Shown here in pieces: positions 34,101-44,861 of a DNA stretch of 64,000 bases. The first letter of the stretch is position 1, and each line of letters starts with the position of its first letter. Source of the DNA: Misgurnus anguillicaudatus (Eukaryota > Chordata > Actinopteri > Cypriniformes > Cobitidae). Both the position numbers and the translations under genes were made by a program. The stretch lies in assembly GCF_027580225.2 (NCBI RefSeq), contig NC_073361.2:16935001-16999000 (forward strand). The letters are read 5' to 3'. The notes beneath the pieces are model-generated. The model was not told the DNA's origin. It did no database searches and saw only the letters and a program-made list of their open reading frames with translations.

Positions 34101-37100
34101 AGATGTGGCGGCATCATCTCGTGACTCTAGAAAGGCCCACAGAACCTGAGACTGGAACTCTGTGAGCAAAGGGCGTCCTGAAGACAAAATCGGATGAGCT
34201 TTAGCACTCCGATGGCCTGATCTTAAGGCAAGGTTAGTGTTACGAAAGGTGCAGTTAACAAGACCAGAGCTGTTAACATTATGCTTATGGCTGATATCAT
34301 GGTTTGCATCAGAAACACCTGACAACTGACAGACTGAAGATGCAGAGACTTCGTTTCCTTTGGGGCTCGAACATTCTTTCTCACCTCCCTTTTCACCCGT
34401 TTCAACTTTCATGTCACTTTCCTCTTGCTCTTTATCATCACACATCGTGCCATCAACCATTTTGTCACTCTTCAACTCTTGTTTGAGGACATTATTATTA
34501 CAAAACTCTTTTTTTACATCATTAATTTTCCAGTCCTCTTCAGTTTTTAGTGACATCTGCTGATCAGAAGGCTCAACTTTTATCTCACTTTTTACTTTCA
34601 TGTCTACACCTTTATTGGTCTCTTCTAAATTCAGCTGAGTGTTAGTGGTGGTAGGGACGCCAAATGCAGCCCACTGACTTTGTAAGCCACTGATTCTTTG
34701 GGCCAAGAGAGCCTGTTGTGCGGCACTTAGACCCAGAACTGGCACAGCCTGCTGTAAAAGCTGGTTTGAAGAGTCAGGATTCTGGCCATGGATTTGGGTT
34801 TGCACCCCATTCAACACTAAGGGCATGATCATCTGAGTTTGGGGTATTAGCTGCGGAGATGCAGCCCCAGATGTTGCAGATGCCGCAGTTGTGAAGAGAG
34901 AAGGAAGAATGGAGTGTGGGAGAGAATTTGGGCTGGAAGTCAAAAGAGTCAGAATAGCAGACATTGCTTGTGCAGAGGCCACCGGAGAAGAAAGTACTGA
35001 CTGAGGCTGCACCTGCTCTCCATCTTTGGTCGTTACTGCTGATGTAGACAGGTTTGCTTGGGTGACACAGTTGCTAGTGGAGGCGTTAACTAACTGTGTG
35101 GGGCTTCCAACAGTTGTCGCAGCCAAGTTTGTAACTACAGTTCCGTTTCCTGTACTTGCAGTAGAACTTGCAGTAGCATTCCCAGCACTTCTGCTGCGAC
35201 TTTGGTGCAACACAGACTTTAAATGACTTTCCAGAGTGATTGCATGACTGTACGAGACACGACAGACGGTACACTGGTATGGTTTGTTGGAGATATAAGG
35301 TCGAGCGAGAAAGGGGGCTGAGTCACTTTCATTCGCTGTCCCGGTTCTCATCCTCTGTATATGGGTGGTTGAATTATAATGAACACTCAAAGCAGTTTTA
35401 GTGGGAAATGACTCCAAACATGCATTACACTTGAATGGACGGTTATTAACTTCAGAGGCAACGCTGTTTGTATTAGCGGATGTGCCACTGCTTACAGAAA
35501 CCTCTGGCGTTTTTGAAGTTTGATCCACATTGTCCTGATCTGACTCCAAGCCTCCTGCATCACTCTCCATATGATTTCCTCCCTCCATCTCTTCATTCAT
35601 CTCCTTGTCCTGAGTGGAGTCATCCTTGTCACCTGCATCTGTAGATTCACTCTCATTTTCAGCAGCCATAGAAGACGACTTTGTGTTTTCTAAATGCTTC
35701 TGTTGGGTTGTGTCATCTGATAAATTGATAAAAATATTTTTAGTAAGTTAGCATTTAAAGTAAATAAAACTATTTTGGCTAATATTAAAACTGATTTTGT
35801 AAGTTAAGTAAGTATATGATTGAACATAAAATAGTTTTTCACATGGCTTTGCAATGAATCCATTATAAAGTATTAATATATGAATAACTACTACAGACAG
35901 TATTATTAGGTTAAGAATTTCTGATGTAAAAACATTTCACTTAATTACAAAAAGTAACAACTGATAAATCACAAAATACAGGGGTCTCTTATACCATCAG
36001 ACTTGCGTACAATACAAACCACAGGTGTTTTATTGCTATTAATGTAAACTACTTAAACAAGATGGTCACCAACAAAGCCAAATGTGTATCCAGTGGGGCA
36101 TAACCTAAACTTGGCAACATTGAAACCCTGAATCTTAAGCCGAGATACAGTACTAAATCACTGTTGTACAAATGCAAAAACTTTTTTAATGGTTGTTTAA
36201 AACTCACTTGCATCATTTTGGGCTTTGGGTTCTTCATCTTCAGCATGTTTGGGAGCAGCCTTAAGAGCATGAAAAGAGACAACCAATTATTTAGTTTATA
36301 AACATCCATGTCTAGATTAATAGTTTTACTGAATCTTTAAAGTTTACCCATTAAGCCCACCAAAATCTAATTAAGTGTTTTTCATAGATATTGAGATGGT
36401 TTATAATAAATAAAATTGGGTAAAATGCAAGATTTATCTCTCATTTGAAAATATGCTTAATACAAATTAAGCACATCTGTAAAAAAAGTTTCATTTATGA
36501 AAATAATCTGCTTCACAAAATAATGATGCATTTATTTGTTGATGAATGTAAAATAATCAAAAAACATTTAGGGCCAAATTTACGAACAGCTCGTGCAAAC
36601 CATCATTTTGTCGTTAAATAACGAGTGTCGAGATTTACTAGAGACATTCTTCGGATAATTAGCGCTGAAAAGGTTATTTTTTGTACATTTGCAGCAGAGC
36701 ACATTGACTGATGCCACGGGTGTTTGTACAAAAACCGTCATGTGAGACAGAGGTAGTAATAAACGCAATGTGCAAACATTTATTTGTGGTAGTCAATTTT
36801 TATGTATAGCATTCCAACGACACTTTCAGTGAAACAGCAGTGGGAAGCGCAAATATTCTGTATAAATAAGTGTTACTAAACTTGATGGAAAAGCTAACTG
36901 AGCCAAAGTGAAGTGAATTGACACGACTTGACCCGTGGGGTACTATGCATCGGAAAAGCGCCATTAGTAAGGTTTATGGTTTGACCTTGAGAGTAGCTTC
37001 ATGCGCAAGCTACCAAAACGCATCATTCCATTTAAAGAAAAATTATATAAAAATGTTAGAAAACCAAATAACATTTACCACATAAATGGCTAAAATTGCA

Positions 37101-40100
37101 GAAATTCATTGATTTTCAAAGGGTCTTGAAACACCCAAGTTTTTGAGTGTCTTCGTAAGGCCTACTGAAAGTAGGTGTTTCTCAATGTCAAGGAAGGATC
37201 CTCGGAAGCCAGAATTTCGAGGATGCTACGTATGGCATCCGTCGAATGACTGTTCCAATGTCGAGGATCCTCGAAATTTCAACCAAGGACTGAGTCCTTC
37301 GTTCGAGAAATATCAGGAAAGGATGCATGTGTGTAGCCTCTGCGCTCTGAAATCACCCATCAATCCTAAGTGCGCAGCAATGAAAGCACACCTTTTCACT
37401 AACGTAATGATGCAATGACACGTAAATGGAAACAGGCTAACAAGTGCGCGTTCTCTAAATGCTAAAGAGGAGCCTCGTGTAGCCTCTGAAGGAAGTGACT
37501 TGTAAGGATCAGTCCTGCCAAAGAACTGAGAAACACCTAGTGTCCACATAAAATGGTCTACCTCAGGGGTGCCCAATCCTGCTCCTGGCGATCAACTATC
37601 CTGCAGAGCTCAGGTCCAACTGTAATCCAACACACATGCCTTCAATTTTCAAGTGATCCTGAAGACCTTGATTAGCTGCTTCAGGTGTATTTGATTTGGG
37701 TTGGAGCTGAACTTTGCAGGACAGTCGATCGCCAGGAGCAGAATTGGACACCATCTTGCCATAAGAATGAAGCAACGTTGACAAAAGTGATTGGTATGCA
37801 ATAAAAATGTCAGGGAATTAACAAATCACTGAATTGGTTAAAATAATAAGCAGCATAAAACATGATTTTCTCTTTTATAATTTGACGTCCAAGTTATAAG
37901 TGTGCTTAAAGTACACATGGGCTTAATGGCTAAACTTACCCTACTACTTTTTAAATCTGTCTGTGCCACTAAGTGTACATAATTAATTCAAACTTTGACA
38001 ACCCAATTATCTTTAATGCACTTATTTTTCTTAAACCACAAAAAAAATTTTTTTGCAGTTTGACCTAGTTTCTTGCAGTTCTGTGGGATTTACTGGAACT
38101 AATCATACACAATTCTGTAACAGCACACATTTCTCAACAAACAGAAAAGCACATTTACAAGCAATTTAGTTATATCAAATCTAGGCGAGGAGGTTAAAGT
38201 GAAAAAAAAATCATAATTTGCTGTATTCGTATGCAGAGTTGTTGGACATCAACGTCTAAAATAGTCTATAAGTTAAATGTATAAAAATAAAATGCTGTCA
38301 TAGAAATGCTGTTGCAAACAATAACTGCATCTTTAAAGGAATAGTCTACCCTTTTGCCATATTAAACTATGTTATTACCTCAACTTAGGCGAATTAATAC
38401 ACATCTATCTTTTTTCAATGCGTGCACTGTACAGCGCGTTGTGAATGTGTTAGCATTTAGCCTATACCCATTCATTCCTATGGTACCAAACAGGGAAGCC
38501 ACCAAACACTTCTGTGTTTTCCCTGTTTAAAGACTGTTACATGATGAGTTACCAGTAAGTATGGTGCCACAAAATAAAACTTTTTTTGGTACCATAAAAA
38601 AAGATAGGCATGTATTAATTCGTCCAGGTTGAGGTAATAACAGTTTAATTTGGCAAAAGGGTAGACTATTCCTTTAATGTTTTTTCCACATTAATTGAAA
38701 AAAATTTTCTTTTCATCTTTGTATTACTGCCATTTTTATATTACCAATTCTAAAAAATAACATAATTTGATAAATGCCGAATCTGCTGAGATGAGAAAAA
38801 AAGCATTGTTGGACTAATCTACCTTTGTCCAGTATTATTAAAGACAGTTGCAATCAAGATTATTCAACCCACTGAAGATAGTAATAATTTACAAGTCTAT
38901 GCTTTTTATAAGCTACAGTTAAAAAAATGCATATATAAACGTTTTGCATAATTAAAAGTGATAATGTCAATATGAAGAGTTTCGTTGCAAAACGAGATAA
39001 ATCCATTTTTTAACATTTTTGTCAAAACATGTTTATTATTATGTTATTATTTTGTTTTATGGTGCTACTTAGCTGTATTTTTTATAAAGTTATAAAGGTT
39101 TAAATCAAAACAAACCAACTACAGTTGCATTGAAATTAATTGGAATGCACAACCAAAAAACCAGATTTCTGAACAATTAAAAAAACGGTGGTTATCTCGT
39201 TTTGCAACAAAACTCTACATATAATTATGCTTTTTAGTTTTAGGATTTTTTTTAATACAGTACATATAATGTCATGGTTATACAACATCTTTTTAACACT
39301 AGTGTGCAGGGGTGGACAGTAGAGAAGTATTTTTACTTACATTTTCCAAAAATATTCATATTTTAACAGCGTTTTTCTTTAGAAAACATGCATTCCAAAG
39401 CATAATATCATAATGTTTACTTGGTTACATTTCATATATACAAGTTTTTGTTTTACATGTAATATTTAAGTACATTAAACAGCTAGTACTTTCTTACTTT
39501 TACTTGGGTAAAAGTACAATAACATACAATTTTACTCTAATTAAGTATTAAACAAATTTTAAAATGCAATAAAAAGGAACAAACAGTATGATTTTATGTT
39601 TTTGAATGTAGTGAAGTAAAAATTTTCCCAACTCAGATAAAAACAGATGCTTGGAAAATGTAACTAAAATACTAAAGTACGGTCCACCTCTGCTAGTGTT
39701 CTTTAGTTCCTTACTTGTATGGTATAAAATTGTGTTTAAACTCTGGAACAACACTGAATTAGCATGTTCTGTTACAAATACATACATCCAGCCCATACAT
39801 GTGCTACAGTTGAGTAGCAAATATGGCCAGGTCAAAAAAGCGCCGTCAAAAACTATAGAGAACTAATTTATTACTACATTAAAAAGTTTATGGCTACAGG
39901 AAGACACAGACTTCCTCACACCAGCCGTTTTAGAAACTGGCTGCCTTATTTGTAAGTCTATAATAAAAAAAAAACAGAAAACTTGTTAAGAATGTTGTAC
40001 AAATTAATTAGGGGTAATAAATGTTTGATGAGTGAAACCCTTAATTGACCACCAAAAACCTACAAAACGAGATAGTGGATAGTAGTTTACCGATGCCTCT

Positions 40101-43100
40101 GTTTAACTGTTTTCATAAAATGTTGTTCTCTTGCAGGTCAAGGGGGTTGAATCTTAATTGCAACTGCATATGCACATGTGAGACCCTGTTTGTAAAAACC
40201 CAGCTAAAGTCATTTTTTATGGCTTATGGTTTTCTACATAAAATCATCCTACGCAATGTAAAGAGCATTCTGTGAAAATGTAACCTTGATATTTTTAATA
40301 TTCACTGCGTAAGGCCATGGGTCAAAGACTGAAATCAATGATTAAAATCCAACTTTGATGTTTCAATCTCAATTAGACTGAGACTGTATCCTGGATTTCA
40401 CAGACAGGGTCATATATTCTACTATGAATGTCATCAACATAAATAGTCAAACCCAATAAAACATATTTAGCTTTTCTCCCTCATGAACAGAAACTGAATG
40501 TATTTACGTGTTCTTTCTTTCTTTTCTTTTAAACACCATACCAGCTTCTAAGGCTATATTCATGGCGAGAATAAAGTATAATTAAATAAAAAAAGATTAA
40601 AAAGACATTTAAAATGTATTTCCTCTAGAAATCTTAAAACCATGTTTGGATTCACTTGATTAAAAACCAAAGTATCAACAGAGTAAAAAACGTTTCTCAC
40701 AGGGGCAAATGTCTAGTAGGATATGTTTAATAAACAATGGATTTTGACGAATTAAAATTTTGGATGATTTTCTCCTGAAAGTAAAAATTGATGTGTCATT
40801 TTTGAATGTCCTATTCTGGTATTTACGCATTAATCACAAAAATATGACACTAATGCTAATTAAACATTAAAAATAAATTGAAAGCCCAATTAATATTATA
40901 TGACTAAATATAATTTCTCAAAAAGTGTAATCCATCCTTGCAAATATACTCACAATATCCAGTAACTTTTCAAGGCAAGCAGGGAGGACGCTGTGTTTGT
41001 CCGTAAGATGAAATGAGAGATTCTGACGATCTGGTTGACAGTCTTGGCATAAAGGACATAGCCACATTGACCCCCTGTTGTTACCACCACCCAGTGTTTC
41101 TCCTGCCTCCTCCTAAGATGAACATAACAATCATAAAAACATAATTTTGTATAATATATTGTAGTTTTAATCCATTTTAAAATGTGAGTACATTTAAAAA
41201 AGAACATGACTTTACAAAGCTGAAATAAATTTGTTAGGGTTAAACTGCAGATTTTTATATTTTTTGGGGGAGTGGCAGCTTTCAACATAATACATTGTCT
41301 AATGTACAGGCAGCTTGAAATATTTAAAGTCGAAATAAAATTGAAAAAAATTGGGATATTGCCGTTTTTTTACAAATAACATCTGTATTTTGCATGTAGC
41401 CTTATAATCTTTAATCAGAAGTGCAATTCCCCCTCCTCAAAATGATCTCTTTACATCCGGTCATATGGTATGGCAGGTGGGCGGGGTCCAGGAAAACATC
41501 GCCGTGATTAGCAATAAGCAACATGACCCAACTTCAAACAATCCAATCAGTTCTCGCAAGTCCAGCACCACCTTTTTTTTCCATTTCAGAAGCTGTTTTA
41601 CCACGGGGAAGACAATCGATACTTTTGTTTCATGGCGACTTAAGTGGATCAAATACTAAGATTCAAATTCAATACTACCAAAAAAGTACAATTGTCCATA
41701 ACAGATTAATCCAGTCTATGCGGCTTCCAAAAACATAATCAGATGTAAGCTTACATTTACAAATCAAAACAAAGGATGACAATATTAGAAATACATTCAC
41801 TTACATAGTATGAAAAAAATACTATGGAAGTAAATGGGGCTCAAACAGTTTGGTTACAAACATTTCTTAAAATATCTTCATGTTCATCAGAATAAAGAAA
41901 TTTATTCAGATTTGTAACAACAACATGAGTGTCAATAAATGATACATTTTTCATTTTTTGGTGAACTATCCCTTTAAGGAGGAACCCGGCTAGACAACAA
42001 ATCTGGACCACTGTTACCGTGGCCTGTTTTTAAAAGCAGGAAATTATATGTACCTCGCAGTACTGAAGGTGCCCCATGTTAATCAAACCTGATAACACCC
42101 AGCGGAGCAACAGAAGTATGCATTAATTTATCAGTTTTGTAATATCTGGGCTATTTATCATCACAGGAGGCCTATATATTGACCTTGACTGGTCTAAAAA
42201 TATGCTGATGTGTGTATAACAACAATGTGCTCTTTGTCAACATGTTGTTGCCCCTCGTGAATAAAGTAACACAGGCTGTAAATAAACAGATAATGGGTGC
42301 AAATCCCCTGGGAGATGGTTGTGGCAGTAATGTCTCTTTAAAACAATAACCCAAATAGATATACAACAGATTCGTCGAGAGCAGATAATTAATCATTTTA
42401 ATTTCAAAACAGACGACTTCGTTTTGCTCGTGCATGCAAAAGATTTATAATCACTCTGTTTTTGGCGTCATTTTAGCATTCAAGTAATGTGTACACATCA
42501 AATACCAACACTGCTACACTGCCACGCCAATTAGCTTCCCTGCTAGACAGAAAACATGCACTGAATTCCCAACACAAGTAGTATTAACTTCTCCTGAAAG
42601 TCAAAGACACACAAACCCATACGCCGCGGGACACCGTCGTACAAATGCAAGCGATTTCGTGTTCATGTGGCCGCCATAACTCTTCATTATTTCGTTAATT
42701 AACACACAGCCTAATTAGCAAGATCCGTGTGCAGTTGTATCAATTGGAAACGGAGAACGCTTTAGCCTACCTCGCTAATACACACATACACAACCACGCA
42801 CGCACACACAAACACACACTCCAGTCTATTTATGACAAATACTCCATTAAAGTGTGTAACACCGCAGTCAAGTGCTCTAATTACCCCCTGTCCCAACTTT
42901 GATCTGTACAAAAAGAGTGATTTTACTGATATATTGAAGTCCGACGTTAAAACAAGAGCACATTTTTCTGCTTCATAAACATTCGTGGCACTTCACATGG
43001 CTAACCCAGCTAACAACACTCAACAAATTGGTCAACTAATTATGCATCGCGTATCAAGCCCTAAATCGCTCCAAAACTTCTCAAAAACACGCATTTAGTA

Positions 43101-43784
43101 CTTTAAAGCATACATTACAGGTTAAAACAATCGTACCGTTAGCGATGCTACATCACAAGTCCGGTTTAATACACTAATTGAATTGTGTAAATAGGCTTTT
43201 AGCCCACAGATGTAAACCACGGGCTTGATTAGTTGCTCGCCCCCCTGATTGTGGCCTGTTGGTCGGGCATTGAAACATTCGCCGCCCGCTGTCCGCTCCA
43301 CAGCGGAAATTGAGGCCTACATCGACTAAGCTATTTAATTAATGAATGTGGGTTGCTTCTTACAGATGTGTACAAAAACAAGCCGTCCACCATTAATACT
43401 CATTTAACACGATACCTCGCTTTTCCCGATCAAACCTTGCCATTCGGTAAAAATATCGTTAATAAGAGTGTTTTAATAACTGCGGAATGCCGTAATTAAC
43501 GATGGATGAAGCGCATTGCTGCTTGAAAAGAACGACGTGCAACACAACGAGCTGCGAAAAGGGGGTGGCGGGGCCAAAAATGAGAGACCGAGACAGAAAA
43601 GTTTGGAATTTAACACTCGAAATGCAACTAAATATTCACAGTAAAAAGCCATGCAGCAAATTATCTATCGTGTTCAAGACCTGGCGAAGTCCGCATCGCC
43701 CCCTCGATCGCAACTTCTTGATCAATTCGGCGTCATCATAGTTTAATTAACACTACAGCAATTAGCTAATGCTTTTACCTGCAT
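31197..43784 (-). CDS. zfhx2: Zinc finger homeobox protein 2, short N-terminal form, 5 coding exons, 1521 aa
   Basis: Minus-strand coding exons: 43784-43779 (ATG CAG), 41112-40954, 36259-36208, 35716-31740 and 31568-31197, joining in frame (4566 nt). Domains: C2H2 finger at residues 21-42 (CPLC, H37, H42), followed by HSVLPACLEKLL as in ZFHX proteins; C2H2-like fingers at about 167-190 and 219-243; a divergent homeodomain at about 585-648; canonical homeodomains at about 1032-1092 (WFQNMRARERK) and 1333-1393 (WFQNTRAKEKR); a C-terminal finger at about 1458-1480. Three homeodomains and the thtpa neighbour identify ZFHX2, a nuclear transcription factor of neurons. The human protein is about 2572 aa; roughly 1000 N-terminal residues with more fingers have no counterpart in this window. 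A different upstream promoter could add them. Confidence 0.9.
36309..37171. other. zfhx2 intron, no feature identified
   Basis: Intron between coding exons 2 and 3. A sequence near 36575 (GCCAAATTTACGAACAGC) looks like a repeat edge, but no partner end was found. Confidence 0.3.
37172..37539. mobile_element. MITE in zfhx2 intron
   Basis: The termini TAGGTGTTTCTCAATG and (inverse) CTGAGAAACACCTA are near-perfect inverted repeats. Inside, GAGGATCCTCG and GATCCTCGGAAGCC-type segments form further inverted matches. About 370 bp, non-coding. Confidence 0.7.
37564..37752. mobile_element. hAT MITE, related to the type at 23984
   Basis: It begins CAGGGGTGCCCAATCCTGC, and near the right end has the inverse CAGGAGCAGAATTGG. 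The middle segment AACTTTGCAGGACAG also resembles 23984-24175. The right terminus is mutated and no target duplication is visible. Confidence 0.65.
37753..38331. other. zfhx2 intron, no feature identified
   Basis: AT-rich intronic DNA with nothing recognisable. Confidence 0.3.
38332..38677 (+). mobile_element. TTAA-bounded MITE
   Basis: The ends are TTAAAGGAATAGTCTACCC and the inverse GGGTAGACTATTCCTTTAA, a perfect terminal inverted repeat of about 25 bp including the TTAA. A second, degraded copy lies inverted at 25461-25740. Non-coding. Confidence 0.9.
38971..39222. mobile_element. Inverted-repeat element with TTGCAAAACGAGATAA arms
   Basis: TTGCAAAACGAGATAA at 38985-39000 and its exact inverse TTATCTCGTTTTGCAA at about 39191-39206, with further pairing outside (GAGTTTCG with ACAAAACTC). 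A stray CAAAACGAGATAG is also present at about 40065. Confidence 0.65.
39307..39692. mobile_element. hAT-like MITE, copy 1 of 2
   Basis: The ends are CAGGGGTGGACAGTA and the inverse GTCCACCTCTG. The flanking octamers CTAGTGTG and CTAGTGTT differ at one position, consistent with an 8-bp hAT target duplication. A second copy in the same orientation lies at 58860-59212, sharing GAAAACATGCATTCCAAAGC and CAGATGCTTGGAAAATG. Confidence 0.8.
39693..40953. other. zfhx2 intron, no feature identified
   Basis: AT-rich intronic DNA between the MITE and the C2H2-finger exon. Nothing was recognised beyond the CAAAACGAGATAG fragment at about 40065. Confidence 0.3.
41323..41642 (+). mobile_element. TTTAAAGTCG MITE, copy 1 of 2
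   Basis: The ends TTTAAAGTCGAAAT and (inverse) CATGGCGACTTAA pair. The body shares CCTTATAATCTTTAAT, CCGGTCATATGGTATGGCAG and AACATGACCCAACTT with 50820-51133. Non-coding. It lies in zfhx2 intron 1. Confidence 0.75.
41745..41978 (-). mobile_element. Common cyprinid MITE, one end preserved
   Basis: It ends TTTTGGTGAACTATCCCTTT, the inverse of the widespread AAAGGGATAGTTCACC-type terminus. The body includes GTGTCAATAAATGATACATT. The other end is eroded. Confidence 0.55.
41979..43778. other. zfhx2 intron 1, promoter-proximal, possible regulatory DNA
   Basis: Mostly non-repetitive and GC-balanced compared with other introns here, with many TAAT cores (for example AATTAACACACAGCCTAATT near 42700 and ATTTAATTAATGAATG near 43332). 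No splice-supported exon of the missing ZFHX2 N-terminus was found. It may contain conserved regulatory elements; this is inference from composition. Confidence 0.3.
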
Positions 43785-44861
43785 GGTTGGGACTCCAGCG
43801 CACGCTTCCTCTCGCTCTTTAAAACTGAAAAGTTTTCTCACTCTCTCTCCCTCCCTCTATCGCTCGCTCACTCGTTCTCTCTCTCTTGCATTGCTCTCCT
43901 CTAGTAAACACACGACAGCTCCCCCAAAAGCTGACTGCTCACTCTCTCCAAGAATGTTCTTCCCAGTAACGGTTTATTAAATGATTTAACACACCTAAAA
44001 GCATGTTGGAACAATGTTGTTCTGCCGTTAACCCATACAAATTTGCAACTTTAAGCTATTTGCCTTAACGAGGCTAACTATATAAACAAACTGAAGAAAA
44101 ACGTGCACAACTAATATAAATGACAAATATATTTTCCCCTTGTTCTTTTTATATAACAATGTTAAATAGTTTATTATTGCAATTAAATCAGGCCCGTGAA
44201 AACGATAAGACATTTTATGTAAAATCCCAGTGTCCTTACTGTCCAAATATGCAAATATAAATAATAACACACCGACTTTGAAACTAAGCACATGGTTTTT
44301 ACAAAACCACACAAAAGTGGAAAGAGTAGTAAAGCAGTCTGGATATTTAACTTAGTTACACAAATAAATAAATTCTTCAAAGTTGCTTTGCAGTGCGCTT
44401 GATGACGCGCAGAAACAGGGAGTCCGTAAATATGCCTGAATAAAAAAGACGGGAAGGACCCTGTTTGCGGCTTTTATCAGCGGTTAGTTTAGCTGTTTTG
44501 ATTTGTTGTCGGTTTTCTGCATGTCGTTATTTCCTTTCCAGGCAAGACTTTAACCGCAGCAGTAATATCAATTTAATTACCACTTAATTAAATTATTATT
44601 AACCTGTTAATCAGGTTCGGTACGGTGTTTGATATAGGCGGTGTACTGAAACCCAAGGAGACACCTGCCTAGACAGCAAACTTGGGCATTTATTAAAGAC
44701 GCGTTGAAGGTTGGCAATTCATTTGGTTACAGCTAGACACGTTACGCGTATCTTTTGATTTAGTATTTTACTTTGCATTTGTATGTTTAGGCATTAGATA
44801 GGTTGACGTTGGAAGTTGCTAGTTCAACTGTATTTTTCATTCCTAAATTGAATAGGGAAAC
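43785..44861. promoter_or_regulatory. Divergent promoter region of zfhx2 (-) and thtpa (+)
   Basis: The two start codons are 1.08 kb apart, head to head. On the zfhx2 side the 5' leader is a purine-rich GAGA tract (43840-43890) with a short upstream ATG frame (CAATGCAAGAGAG, stopping after seven codons). The zfhx2 initiator context is CCAACCATGC, with A at -3. No TATA box is evident near thtpa. Human ZFHX2 and THTPA are also divergent. Confidence 0.5.

Noticed and set aside
31197..35716. ADNP- or TSHZ-type zinc finger homeobox gene instead of ZFHX2
   Set aside because: Three homeodomains in this order, the finger followed by HSVLPACLEKLL, and the thtpa/ngdn neighbourhood all fit ZFHX2. ZFHX3 and ZFHX4 have four homeodomains.
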